A DNA stretch of 64,000 bases, taken from assembly GCF_029714945.1 (NCBI RefSeq), contig NZ_CP121634.1:6593001-6657000 (forward strand). Reading direction: 5' to 3'. This stretch comes from Bradyrhizobium sp. CIAT3101. Its GTDB lineage: Bacteria; Pseudomonadota; Alphaproteobacteria; Rhizobiales; Xanthobacteraceae. A program made the position numbers and the translations under genes. Under the pieces are notes generated by a model. It did not search any database. It saw only the letters and a list, made by a program, of their open reading frames with translations, and was not told the DNA's origin. Shown here piece after piece: positions 1 through 8,713 of the stretch; position 1 is the stretch's first letter, and each line of letters starts with the position of its first letter.

Positions 1-1008
1 GCCATCGATGCCGACCTCCGCCGTCACCATGGCAGCCGCGTCCACCTGCCCTTCCGCGATCAGGCGCAGCGATGCCGAAAACTCATCCGGCGTGTAGCCC
101 AGCACGTACTGGACGTTGAGCTCCTTCATGATGCCGAGCATGGGCTCGCTCTTGTCGCTCTCCATGCAGACACCGACGACGACGATCTTGGCATCGCGCG
201 GCGCGCCTTCGAACACCTGCTGCAGCACGCCGGGCACGCCCACGCATTCGAAGATCACCGCAGGCTTCAGCGCCGGCAGCATGGCCTGGAGCGGCGGCCG
301 CGCCGCCTTCTCCGCCTCCGACATCTGCGCGTGCTCGGCCCAGGTCGCATAGGGCTGCGACACCTTGGGATCGACGACGATATCGGCGCCGAGTTTTGCG
401 GCGAGCGCGCGCCGCGCCGGCGAATAGTCGGCAGCCACGATCGGATGCAGGCCCTTGATCCTCAGCGCGGCGATCACGGCGAGCCCGACCGGGCCGCAGC
501 CGATGACGAGCGGCACCTCGCCGCCGCGGATGTTGGCCTTTTCGACCGCGTGAACGCCGACCGCGAGCGGCTCGGTCAGCGCGGCATGTTCGGGCGCAAG
601 GCCGTTCGGCACCTCCAGCAGCAGCGGCTCGCTGAGCAGCATCTGCTCCGCATAGCCGCCGACAAAGTCGTTGGAATAGCCGATGCCCTTGATGCCCTCC
701 GGCGTCAGCAATGCGGGCAGCGAGCACACATGCGTGCCCGGCTTGAGTTTTCGCGCGGTGCCGGGGCCGTAGTCCAGGATCTCGCAGCAGAACTCGTGGC
801 CGAAGACGACGTCGCGCGACAGATCCATCGGCGGTCGTCCGGTCTTCTTCGCCATCTCCACCATCCGCGGCGCGTGCTGGCGGGCATGCAGGTCGGAGCC
901 GCAGATGCCGCAGGCGAGTGTCTTGACCAGCACCTGGCCCGGGCCGGGCTTCGGCTCGGCTATCCGGTCGACGACAATCTCACCGTTCCTGAAGATCGCA
1001 GCGCGCAT
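1..1008 (-). CDS. Zinc-dependent alcohol dehydrogenase, MDR family (3' end outside window)
   Basis: Medium-chain dehydrogenase/reductase that would oxidise an alcohol or polyol with NAD(P). The N-terminus reads MRAAIFRNGEIVVD. The catalytic zinc region CGICGSDLH is at about residues 33-41, GHEF follows, and the Rossmann segment VIGCGPVGLAV is central. The four-cysteine structural zinc loop is not evident, which separates it from classical ADH. The start ATG is at 1006-1008. The C-terminus runs off the left edge, so the true length is unknown. Substrate cannot be told from sequence. Confidence 0.85.
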   Translation of the reverse strand, partial: MRAAIFRNGEIVVDRIAEPKPGPGQVLVKTLACGICGSDLHARQHAPRMVEMAKKTGRPPMDLSRDVVFGHEFCCEILDYGPGTARKLKPGTHVCSLPALLTPEGIKGIGYSNDFVGGYAEQMLLSEPLLLEVPNGLAPEHAALTEPLAVGVHAVEKANIRGGEVPLVIGCGPVGLAVIAALRIKGLHPIVAADYSPARRALAAKLGADIVVDPKVSQPYATWAEHAQMSEAEKAARPPLQAMLPALKPAVIFECVGVPGVLQQVFEGAPRDAKIVVVGVCMESDKSEPMLGIMKELNVQYVLGYTPDEFSASLRLIAEGQVDAAAMVTAEVGIDG

Positions 1009-1069
1009 CCGGCTCCTCCCATGCTTGTTGGAGCCGTTGATAGCACGGTTCAGGGCGCGCAGACTTGCG

Positions 1070-2119
1070 TCAGGGGTTCGGAGAACGCGCGGCCTGCACC
1101 AGCAGCTGGGCGCGGCGGATACGCTCGCGATGGGCAATGTAGAGGCCGCTGGCGACGATGAAGGCCGCGCCGGTGATGGTCCAGACGTCTGGCAGCTCGC
1201 CGAACAGGAAGAAGCCCAGAATGCTGACCCAGAGCAGCTGCGTGTAGGAGAACGGCGCCAGCACCGAGGCATCGCCGTAGCGATAGGCGAGCACGATGAT
1301 CCACTGGCCGACGGTGGAGGCGACACCGATCACGATGCCGAGACCGATTGCGGTCCAGCTCGGCGTGACCCAGACGAACGGCACCATCACGGTGAGGATC
1401 GCAACGCCGGTGAGAGCCGAGTACGCCATCGTGGTGAGCACGGCTTCGCGGCCGCTCATCAGGCGCGTCAGGATCAGCGCGGCGGCCCAGCAGAACGCCG
1501 AGACGATCGGGAAGAATGCGGCGACGTGGAACGCGTTCGAGCCCGGCCGCAGGATGATCATCACGCCCACGAGGCCGATCCCGGTCGCGATCCAGCGGCG
1601 CATGCCGACTTTCTCGCTGAGGAAGATGATCGACAGCGCGGTGACGAACAGCGGCGAGACGAAGCCGGTCGCAGAGGCTTCCGCGATGGGGAGGAAGCGC
1701 AAACCGGTGATGAAGAACAGCGAGGAGCCGAGCAGCGCGACGCCGCGCATCAATTGCAATCCGAGACGTTCGGTGCGCATCGCATGCAGCGGCGAGCCCG
1801 GCAGCATCACCGGCGTGAACATCAGCGCAAAGGTGAGGAAGCGGATCCAGGTGATCTCGATCGACGGCAGGCTGGTCGAGAGATATTTCGCGGTGACGTC
1901 GGAACAGCCGAGAAACACCGTCGACAGCAGCACCAGCGCGATACCCTTGAAAGGATGATCGACCCGCGCAGGCGCGCGGCGCGTCTGCTTCTTCTCCGGC
2001 ACGGGCATAGGAATACTGTCGAGCCTTGCGGCTGCGGCGGGCGGCGGTGTCACGGCTGGAACCTGGGAAAAATGCGAATCGAGTGCAGCCCTAAAAAACG
2101 ACAAATACGCCGCTTTCAC
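1070..2119 (-). CDS. DMT-superfamily (EamA) membrane exporter
   Basis: Inner-membrane protein of the drug/metabolite transporter superfamily, with about ten hydrophobic segments arranged as two EamA repeats (roughly residues 55-190 and 200-335). A cytoplasmic basic N-terminus precedes the first helix (GIALVLLSTVFLG). The frame opens with GTG at 2119; an in-frame ATG at 2008 (MPVPEKKQ) is equally possible and gives a more usual length of about 312 residues, and neither has a strong ribosome site. Substrate unknown; families of this type export amino acids, metabolites or drugs. Confidence 0.85.
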   Translation of the reverse strand: MKAAYLSFFRAALDSHFSQVPAVTPPPAAAARLDSIPMPVPEKKQTRRAPARVDHPFKGIALVLLSTVFLGCSDVTAKYLSTSLPSIEITWIRFLTFALMFTPVMLPGSPLHAMRTERLGLQLMRGVALLGSSLFFITGLRFLPIAEASATGFVSPLFVTALSIIFLSEKVGMRRWIATGIGLVGVMIILRPGSNAFHVAAFFPIVSAFCWAAALILTRLMSGREAVLTTMAYSALTGVAILTVMVPFVWVTPSWTAIGLGIVIGVASTVGQWIIVLAYRYGDASVLAPFSYTQLLWVSILGFFLFGELPDVWTITGAAFIVASGLYIAHRERIRRAQLLVQAARSPNP

Positions 2120-2196
2120 AACTTCCGAAAACAGGATGCCGATATGCGCTCACGTCCGCGCGCGTCAATACTCCATTAATAATAGGCCTTTGTGCA

Positions 2197-3036
2197 CTAC
2201 AGCATGGGCAGGCCGCGCGGCTTCGGACCGCGCGGAAACGCCGCATCCAGTGCTGAAATCTCCTCTTTCGTCAGCACGAGATTACCGGCGGCCGCATTTT
2301 CGCCGGCATGTTCCGCGGACGACGCCTTCGGGATCGCGAACACCGTAGTCGCACGGGTGAGGAAGCTCAGCGCGACCTGACGTGGCGTTGCACGACGCGC
2401 CTCCGCAATGCGCCCGAGCACCGCGCCGCCCTTGCTGCGCTCATCGGGAAAATCATCGTGACCGAACGGTGAATAAGCGACAACGGCAACGCCGTGCTTC
2501 TCACACCAGGGGATGACCGCGTGCTCGATCGCACGTTCCTTCAGATGATAGAGCACCTGATTGCAAGCGATCTTGCCTTCGCCGGAGACATCGAGGATTT
2601 CGTCGAGATCGTCGGCATCAAAGTTCGAGACACCCCAGGATTTGATCTTGCCTGATGCCACCAATTCCTCGAACGCGGCGACGGTGTCCTCGAGGTCATA
2701 CGAGCCGCGCCAGTGCAGCAGATAGCAATCGAGACGATCCGTCTTCAACCGCTTCAGCGAGCGCTCGCAGGCGGTGATGGTGCCACGGCGCGAGGCATTG
2801 CTCGGCAGCACTTTTGACACGAGGAACACCTCGTCGCGCCGGCCGGCGATCGCGTCCGCAATGACCAGTTCGGCATCGCCATACATCTCGGCGGTGTCGA
2901 TATGTGTCATGCCGAGATCGAGCCCGCGCTGCAGCGCCCCGACCGCGCGTTTGCGATCGCCATGGTCGAGATACCACGTGCCTTGCCCGATCACGGAGAC
3001 GTTGGCGCCGGTCTTGCCGAAGGGTTTTGTGTTCAT
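2197..3036 (-). CDS. Aldo/keto reductase
   Basis: NADPH-dependent carbonyl reductase with a TIM-barrel fold, 279 residues. The full catalytic tetrad is present: Asp47 and Tyr52 in the HIDTAEMYG motif, Lys76 in VSKV, and His109 in LLHW. The cofactor-binding C-terminal motif IPKASS is also present. It ends 77 bp from the DMT exporter and starts 18 bp after the SMP-30 gene, so it probably shares a transcript with that lactonase. The physiological substrate is not predictable. Confidence 0.92.
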   Translation of the reverse strand: MNTKPFGKTGANVSVIGQGTWYLDHGDRKRAVGALQRGLDLGMTHIDTAEMYGDAELVIADAIAGRRDEVFLVSKVLPSNASRRGTITACERSLKRLKTDRLDCYLLHWRGSYDLEDTVAAFEELVASGKIKSWGVSNFDADDLDEILDVSGEGKIACNQVLYHLKERAIEHAVIPWCEKHGVAVVAYSPFGHDDFPDERSKGGAVLGRIAEARRATPRQVALSFLTRATTVFAIPKASSAEHAGENAAAGNLVLTKEEISALDAAFPRGPKPRGLPML

Positions 3037-3054
3037 GGCTGTTCCCTCAGATGC

Positions 3055-3954
3055 TTAGAGGCCACCGATGTCAGCGACCAACACGCTGCCGGTCGCCGAC
3101 TCCGTGATATAGAGCCGATCCTTGCTCGCGCCACCGATGGCGACATTGGTGCAATTCGGCCCGGCGCACGACTTGATCCGCGCGATCAGTTCGCCATTCG
3201 GCGCGAACACGAAGACATGGCCAAGCGAGGCATGACCGACGAACAGGCAGCCGCTCGCATCCATGGTCATGCCATCGGGGCCCGACGTGCCGAACAGCGA
3301 GCAGAAGCGGCCGACCTTCGACACGCTGCCATCCTTCATGAACGGCAGCCGCCACACCGCATTGTCGCGCGTCATCGCGACGAACAGCACGGTCTCGGTC
3401 GGATCAAGCACCAGTCCATTCGGGCTGATGCCGGTGTCGATCAGGCAATCGAGCCGGCCGCTCGGCGCCAGCCTGTAGACGCGGCCGCTTGGGTCATGCA
3501 GGCCGGTCTGACCCTGGTCAGTGAAATAGATGTCGCCGTTGGAGGCGAGATGCAGATCGTTGCAGCCGCGGAACGATTCCGAATTGCGCGCGGTCAGGAT
3601 GGGCTTGATGCGCCCCGCGCCGGCGTCGAGCTCCATGATGCCGTGCATGTAGTCGGCCACCAGGATGCGACCGTCAGCGCCGATCTTCAGCCCGTTCGGC
3701 CAGCCCTCATACTCGATCACGAGCGACCACGTCCCATCCGGCGCAATGCGGAAGATGCGACCGAACGGGATGTCGACGATGTAGAGATTGCCGTCCTTGT
3801 CGAACGAGGGCCCTTCGATAAAACTGTCCGTCGGCACGCCCGGCCGGTTGGCATCGGCCCAATCCGTCCGCACGCCCTTGCGGCGGAAATTGTCGGGCAT
3901 CGCGGAAAAGATTGTGGTTTCGATCAGGCGCGGCGGCGTTTCCAGGTACATCAT
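3055..3954 (-). CDS. SMP-30/gluconolactonase family protein
   Basis: Six-bladed beta-propeller lactonase-like hydrolase (cytosolic; no signal peptide), 299 residues. Repeated blade motifs include GPSFDKDGNLYIVD, NGLKIGADGRILVAD, YFTDQGQTG and GPDGMTMDASGCLFV, with the acidic and Asn residues that bind the divalent metal in this family. The start is placed at the double ATG (3949-3954, MMYLETPP) because upstream sequence is low-complexity intergenic repeat. Adjacent to an aldo/keto reductase, suggesting oxidation/lactone hydrolysis of a sugar or hydroxy acid. Confidence 0.88.
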   Translation of the reverse strand: MMYLETPPRLIETTIFSAMPDNFRRKGVRTDWADANRPGVPTDSFIEGPSFDKDGNLYIVDIPFGRIFRIAPDGTWSLVIEYEGWPNGLKIGADGRILVADYMHGIMELDAGAGRIKPILTARNSESFRGCNDLHLASNGDIYFTDQGQTGLHDPSGRVYRLAPSGRLDCLIDTGISPNGLVLDPTETVLFVAMTRDNAVWRLPFMKDGSVSKVGRFCSLFGTSGPDGMTMDASGCLFVGHASLGHVFVFAPNGELIARIKSCAGPNCTNVAIGGASKDRLYITESATGSVLVADIGGL

Positions 3955-4049
3955 GGTTTTTATGATTGTTGAGGGGAGCGCGCGGCAACATAGGCCACAA
4001 TCGCGGGCGCGTCGATTGGGGAGGTGCGTGGTCGCGTCCACACCACTCT

Positions 4050-4183
4050 CTTGTCCCGGACGCGCCGCAGCGTGAAACGCTGCTGCGCAGAGCCGGGACC
4101 CAGAAAGGCCAAACACTCAGCTGTTAGATGGGCCCCGGCTCTGCTGCGCATCACTTCGTGCTGCGCAGCGTCCGGGGCACGAG
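4050..4183. repeat. Dispersed palindromic intergenic repeat, family A copy 1
   Basis: Imperfect inverted repeats built from CCCGGACGC / GCGTCCGGG and GCTGCGCAGAGCCGGG arms fill most of the gap between the SMP-30 gene and nasC. A related copy in the opposite orientation lies at 46312-46448. It has no coding content. It sits immediately downstream of nasC and may stabilise that mRNA's 3' end. Confidence 0.7.
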
Positions 4184-4213
4184 ACCGTCTTATCTGTCTT
4201 GAGAAGTGGAGCC

Positions 4214-6919
4214 CTACCCGGCCGCGCCCGCGAGCTTGGCTTGCTTCGCCGGCGCCACCTCGGTCGTCGCAATGAGCCGCTTCAGCTCGGGGATGCAGGA
4301 ACCGCAATTGGTACCGGCCTTGAGCTTGGCGCCGATCTCGGCGGCCGTGCGTGCGCCTGCCGCGATGGTGTCGCAGATGGTGCCACGGCCGACGCCGAAG
4401 CAGGCGCAGACGATCGGGCCGGTTGCAGCAGCGCCTTCGCTGGACTTGCCTGACAGCAGCATGCGGCGCTGATCATCGGTGACGCGATCGGCCGCGAACA
4501 CGCTCTTCACCACCTCCCAATCGCCGGCATCGTGCGCGGGGCCGACGAACAGACAGGTCTCGATGCGATCACCCGTGAACGAGGCCGCGCGATAGACGCC
4601 ACCGCTGAAATCGCGGTAGTCGGCGACGTCCTCGCCGGCGAGCCCGTCGAGCCAGGCCGGCCAGCGCGCGAGGTCCGCATTGTCGGCGAAGAGATAGCCG
4701 AAGCCGCCGGCAACAGTCGCGCGAGTCCACAGCAGGTTAGGCGGCAGATCCAGCTGCTTTCGCGACAGCGCGAAACCGCGGAAGACGTACTCATACGGGG
4801 CGATCGCGGCCGGCGTCGCCTTCGACTCCGGCTGCCCGGAGAACGGATCCGTGAACGGCGCGACCAGCGCACCGACGCGGCCGTGCGAGGCATTCATGGC
4901 GCTCCAGTGGATCGGCGCGAACAGCGCACCGCGCTGCTGCCGCTCGCTGACGATGGCCTTCAGAATGCACTGGCCGTAATCGGTGGTGATACGGGCATAG
5001 CCGTCATGGACGATGCCGTATTTATTGGCGTCGTCGGGATGAATCTCGACGAACGGCTCGGGCAGATGCGCGCCGAGCCGCTTGCTCAGGCCCGTGCGCG
5101 TCATGGTGTGCCACTGGTCGCGGATGCGTCCGGTATTGAGCCGCAGCGGACGCGACGGTCCGGTCTCGCTGCGGAGCGCCGGCACTTCCGGCGCGACGAA
5201 GCGGCCCTTGCCGTCATTGGTGAAGAAACCGCCTCGCGCGAAGAAACGCTCGCCCGACGCCTCGCCCTCGCGCGCCGGCCATTGCACGGGCTTCAGGGCG
5301 TCGAAATCCTCGTCGGACAGCGACGTCAGCGCGCCGATGTCGAAATCGCGGCTGCCGTCGTTCTCGAAGGCGGACAGCGCGGCATGCTCGCGAAAGACCT
5401 CGGCTGCGGATTTGTAGTTGAAGCTGTCGCCGAAACCGAGGCGTTTGGCGGTTTCGCTGAGGATCCACCAATCGGGCCGCGCCTCGCCGGGTGCAGGGAG
5501 GAACGAACGCTGGCGCGAGATGCGGCGTTCGGAATTGGTCACCGTGCCCGACTTCTCGCCCCAGGCCAGCGCCGGCAGCAGCACATGCGGGCCCGCATCG
5601 ACCGTGTCGTTGGAGAGCACGTTTTCGGACACGACGAACAGCTCGAGCTTCTTCAGCGCCTCGCGCACGAAGTCGGCATCGGGCAGCGACACGGCGGGGT
5701 TGGTTCCCATCACCCAGAGCGCCTTGACCTCGCCGCGGTTGATCGCCTCGAACAGCTGCACCGCCTTCAGCCCCTCATGGGTGGCGATGCGCGGCGCCTT
5801 CCAGAACCGCCTGACGCGGTCGATGTCGGGCGGCGTGAAGTTCATGTGCGCGGCGAGCTGGTTGGCGAGGCCGCCGACCTCGCGGCCGCCCATCGCGTTG
5901 GGCTGGCCGGTGAGCGAGAACGGCGAGGCACCGAGCTTGCCGATACGGCCCGTCGCGAGATGGCAGTTCAGGATCGCGTTGACCTTGTCGGTGCCCTGCG
6001 CCGACTGGTTCACGCCCTGCGAATAGAGCGTAACGACCCGCTCGGTATCACCGAACATCTTGAAGAAGGCGGCGACGTCCTGCTCGGAGAGACCGGTCGC
6101 CAGTGCAGTCGCGGTGACGCTGCCGGCGATGTTGCGCGCGCGCGCCAGCGCATCATCAAAGCCCGACGTGTTCTGAGCGATATACGCCTGATCCAGTGCG
6201 CCGCTGTCGGCGAGATGGACGAACAGGCCCGAGAACAACGCGGTATCGGTGCCGGGCTTGAGTCCGAGGAACAGATCGACGTCGCTCGCGGTGTCCGTGC
6301 GGCGCGGATCGATCACGATCATCCGCGCGCCGCGCTCCTGGCGATTTTTCAGCATGCGCTGAAACAGCACCGGATGGCACCAGGCCGCATTCGAGCCGAC
6401 GAAGACGAGCAGATCGGCCTGGTCGAGATCCTCGTAGCAGCCCGGCACGGTGTCGGCGCCGAAGGCGCGGCGGTGGCCGGCGACCGAGGACGACATACAG
6501 AGCCGCGAATTGGTATCGACGTTCGCCGTGCCGACAAAGCCCTTCATCAGCTTGTTGGCGACGTAATAATCCTCAGTGAGGAGCTGACCCGAGAGATAGA
6601 ACGCGACCGCATCGGCGCCGTCGCGCGCAACGATGTGCTGCATGCGATGGGCGACGTGATCGAGCGCATCGCTCCAGGCAACGCGCTCCAGCACGCCCTT
6701 GCAGCGGATCATCGGATAGAGCAAACGACTTTCAAGCCCGACCGTCTCGCCGAGCGCAGAACCCTTCGAGCAGAGCCGGCCGAAATTTGCGGGATGATCG
6801 GGATCACCCGCAATCGCCGCGCCACCCGCGCCATCGGGCGTTGCGAGCACGCCGCAGCCAACGCCGCAATAAGGGCACGTCGTCTTGGTGGCGCGGAGAT
6901 TCGGGTCGATCGCCGTCAT
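4214..6919 (-). CDS. nasC: Assimilatory nitrate reductase catalytic subunit
   Basis: Cytoplasmic molybdenum (bis-MGD) enzyme reducing nitrate to nitrite for assimilation; 901 residues. The N-terminal [4Fe-4S] motif CPYCGVGCGV starts at residue 15, molybdopterin oxidoreductase and molydopterin-dinucleotide-binding domains follow (GVNQSAQGTDK, IHWSAMNASHGR), and the last ~60 residues form a BFD-like [2Fe-2S] domain with cysteines in VCACFGVG and NCGSCIPEL. No Tat signal, as expected for the Nas type. ATG at 6919 has a GGAGG site 9 nt upstream. Last gene of narK-bjgb-flp-nasC; electrons probably come from the adjacent Flp flavoprotein. Confidence 0.95.
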   Translation of the reverse strand: MTAIDPNLRATKTTCPYCGVGCGVLATPDGAGGAAIAGDPDHPANFGRLCSKGSALGETVGLESRLLYPMIRCKGVLERVAWSDALDHVAHRMQHIVARDGADAVAFYLSGQLLTEDYYVANKLMKGFVGTANVDTNSRLCMSSSVAGHRRAFGADTVPGCYEDLDQADLLVFVGSNAAWCHPVLFQRMLKNRQERGARMIVIDPRRTDTASDVDLFLGLKPGTDTALFSGLFVHLADSGALDQAYIAQNTSGFDDALARARNIAGSVTATALATGLSEQDVAAFFKMFGDTERVVTLYSQGVNQSAQGTDKVNAILNCHLATGRIGKLGASPFSLTGQPNAMGGREVGGLANQLAAHMNFTPPDIDRVRRFWKAPRIATHEGLKAVQLFEAINRGEVKALWVMGTNPAVSLPDADFVREALKKLELFVVSENVLSNDTVDAGPHVLLPALAWGEKSGTVTNSERRISRQRSFLPAPGEARPDWWILSETAKRLGFGDSFNYKSAAEVFREHAALSAFENDGSRDFDIGALTSLSDEDFDALKPVQWPAREGEASGERFFARGGFFTNDGKGRFVAPEVPALRSETGPSRPLRLNTGRIRDQWHTMTRTGLSKRLGAHLPEPFVEIHPDDANKYGIVHDGYARITTDYGQCILKAIVSERQQRGALFAPIHWSAMNASHGRVGALVAPFTDPFSGQPESKATPAAIAPYEYVFRGFALSRKQLDLPPNLLWTRATVAGGFGYLFADNADLARWPAWLDGLAGEDVADYRDFSGGVYRAASFTGDRIETCLFVGPAHDAGDWEVVKSVFAADRVTDDQRRMLLSGKSSEGAAATGPIVCACFGVGRGTICDTIAAGARTAAEIGAKLKAGTNCGSCIPELKRLIATTEVAPAKQAKLAGAAG

Positions 6920-6934
6920 ATCAAGCTGCCTCCA

Positions 6935-8152
6935 TCACGCCGCTTTGGAAGGAAGCGCGAGCGCGCGGCCGAACATCATGTCCGCGCGGATTCCGGCGAT
7001 CTTCTCGCGGGTGCGGATCAGCTCGAGATACCAAAGCGCATCGGCTGTATCGCCGATCAGCACGGCACCGGTGAGGTATCCGTCAGCGATCACGAGCTTC
7101 TTGTAGGTGCCGCGCCGGCGGTCGGTCAGCACGAGGCTCTCGCTGCCCTCGCCGCCCATGAAGTCGCCGGCGGAGAAAACGCTGACGCCGGAGACTTTCA
7201 GATTGGTCGAGACCACGCTGCCCTGATAGGAGGCCGGGCGGCCGCCGAGATGCCGCGCCAGCACACGGGCCTGCTCGTAGGCCGGCTCGACCAGGCCGTA
7301 ACAGGTGCCGCGATGCTCGGCGCATTCGCCGAGCGCGTAGATGTCGGGCGATGCGGTCTGCATTTCGTCATTGACGACGATGCCGCGATTGACGGCGATG
7401 CCGGCCCCCTTGGCCAGCGCGATGTTCGGCCTGATCCCGGCGGCGAAGATCACGGCATCGGCCTCGATGCGGCTGCCGTCGGCAAGCTCGACGGCTTCGA
7501 CGTGGCGCTCGCCATGGATGCGTGCGGTCGAGGCATTGAGCAGGATGCGGATGCCCTTGCGCTCGACCAGCGTCTTGAGCAGATCGGCGGCCGGCCCATC
7601 GAGCTGGCGCTCCATCAGCCGGTCCATCAGATGCAGCAGCGTCACGGGCGCGCCGGCCTTGGCAAGGCCGTAGGCTGCCTCAAGCCCGAGCAGGCCGCCG
7701 CCGACCACGACGACGCGCTTTTTGGCGGCCGCCAGCGTCAACAGAAGGTCGACATCGCGGGTGTCGCGAAACGTGTGCACGCCGGCGAGATCGGCGCCCG
7801 GCACGTTGAGCCGCAGCGGCGTCGATCCGGTGGCGAGCACGAGCTTTGAATATTCCATGCTCTCTTCGCCGGCGATCTTCAGCTCGCGGCGGCCGGTGTC
7901 GATCTCGGTGACACGATAGCCGTAGCGCACGGTGACGCCGCGATGGCGCCACCAGTCTGCCGGACGGAGCTCGATCTCGTGCGAGCCGGTCTCGCCGGCC
8001 AGCACCGAGGAGAGCAAGACGCGATTGTAAGCGAGCCGCGGCTCTTCGCCGATCACAGCGACCGCATAGCGGCCGAGCGCGGTCTTGGCGAGCTCGTCGA
8101 CCAGACGAGCTGCCGCCATACCGTTTCCGACGATGACGAGCGGTTCACTCAC
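6935..8152 (-). CDS. flp: FAD/NAD(P)H-dependent oxidoreductase of the nitrate assimilation operon
   Basis: Two-dinucleotide-fold flavoprotein, 405 residues, homologous to the N-terminal reductase part of NirB and rubredoxin reductases. FAD-binding start VIVGNGMAAARLVDEL, NAD-binding VVVVGGGLLGLEAAYGL around residue 145, and the second FAD motif IYALGECAEH. Starts with GTG at 8150-8152 preceded by GGAGATGCC. In Bradyrhizobium the homologous Flp supplies electrons to NasC and to the haemoglobin Bjgb. Ten bases separate it from bjgb, fifteen from nasC. Confidence 0.92.
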   Translation of the reverse strand: MSEPLVIVGNGMAAARLVDELAKTALGRYAVAVIGEEPRLAYNRVLLSSVLAGETGSHEIELRPADWWRHRGVTVRYGYRVTEIDTGRRELKIAGEESMEYSKLVLATGSTPLRLNVPGADLAGVHTFRDTRDVDLLLTLAAAKKRVVVVGGGLLGLEAAYGLAKAGAPVTLLHLMDRLMERQLDGPAADLLKTLVERKGIRILLNASTARIHGERHVEAVELADGSRIEADAVIFAAGIRPNIALAKGAGIAVNRGIVVNDEMQTASPDIYALGECAEHRGTCYGLVEPAYEQARVLARHLGGRPASYQGSVVSTNLKVSGVSVFSAGDFMGGEGSESLVLTDRRRGTYKKLVIADGYLTGAVLIGDTADALWYLELIRTREKIAGIRADMMFGRALALPSKAA

Positions 8153-8162
8153 AAGGCATCTC

Positions 8163-8591
8163 CTATTCGGCGGCCTGCGCCTGCGGGCCGTAGGCTTCGG
8201 AAATCATGTAGCCGGACAGCACGCCATAGGCGTCGGTCCAGGCGGTGGCGAGTTCGGGCGTCCAGGCCTCGCCGAGCCCCTTCTCCAGGGTCCACAGCAG
8301 GGTCGCGCCGACCACGGGATAGTGCTCGGCCTTGGCGCCGTAGGCGACGTGACGCTTGGCGAGCGCGGAGGCCGCGGGAAGAATCGTCTCGAGGTTCGAC
8401 AGGCCAGAGACGACAGCGGCGAGCATGCCCATCAGCTTCTTGCGCTGCTCGGTCATGTCCTCGGGAAACATCGCACGCACGGACGGCGCCACATCGAACA
8501 AGCGATCGTAGAACAGCACGGCGGCTGCTTCTGAAATCGGCGCGACCTTGGAAAAGCTTTGCTGCACGAGGGCGATCTGCTGGGGCGTCAT
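8163..8591 (-). CDS. bjgb: Single-domain haemoglobin (nitric oxide detoxification)
   Basis: 142-residue globin of the flavohaemoglobin globin type without a reductase domain. Distal pocket Tyr28 (B10, LFYDRLF) and a Gln in the E7 region (TEQRKKLMG); proximal haem ligand His81 (AKRHVAYGAKAEHY). The reductase function is likely provided in trans by Flp, encoded 10 bp downstream. In Bradyrhizobium the orthologue removes NO produced during nitrate assimilation. Ribosome site CAGGAGAACATC before ATG 8591. Confidence 0.93.
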   Translation of the reverse strand: MTPQQIALVQQSFSKVAPISEAAAVLFYDRLFDVAPSVRAMFPEDMTEQRKKLMGMLAAVVSGLSNLETILPAASALAKRHVAYGAKAEHYPVVGATLLWTLEKGLGEAWTPELATAWTDAYGVLSGYMISEAYGPQAQAAE

Positions 8592-8674
8592 GATGTTCTC
8601 CTGTCTGTTTCGGTCTGCCTTTGTCCGCGCCGTTGCGGAAAAAGTTCATGGGTCAAACGTCATCAGAGAGACCT

Positions 8675-8692
8675 CTCCCCGCGTACGGGGAG
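8675..8692 (-). other. Intercistronic hairpin between narK and bjgb
   Basis: Perfect seven-base-pair stem CTCCCCG / CGGGGAG with a four-base loop lies in the 122-bp gap between narK and bjgb. There is no T-run after it on the minus strand, so it is more likely an mRNA-processing or stability element than a terminator. The core resembles a half-unit of the repeat at 56934-57079. Confidence 0.5.
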
Positions 8693-8713
8693 AAGCGTGT
8701 TTCATGCCAAATG

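Noticed and set aside
905..2179. Plus-strand open frame opposite the DMT exporter
   Set aside because: Arg/Asp/Glu-rich low-complexity translation with no domain, while the minus strand encodes a clean membrane protein.
4532..7849. Very long open frame on the plus strand opposite nasC and flp
   Set aside because: It mirrors real genes with clear cofactor motifs on the other strand, its translation is rich in Arg, Ala, His and Gln without domains, and such frames are expected in high-GC DNA.
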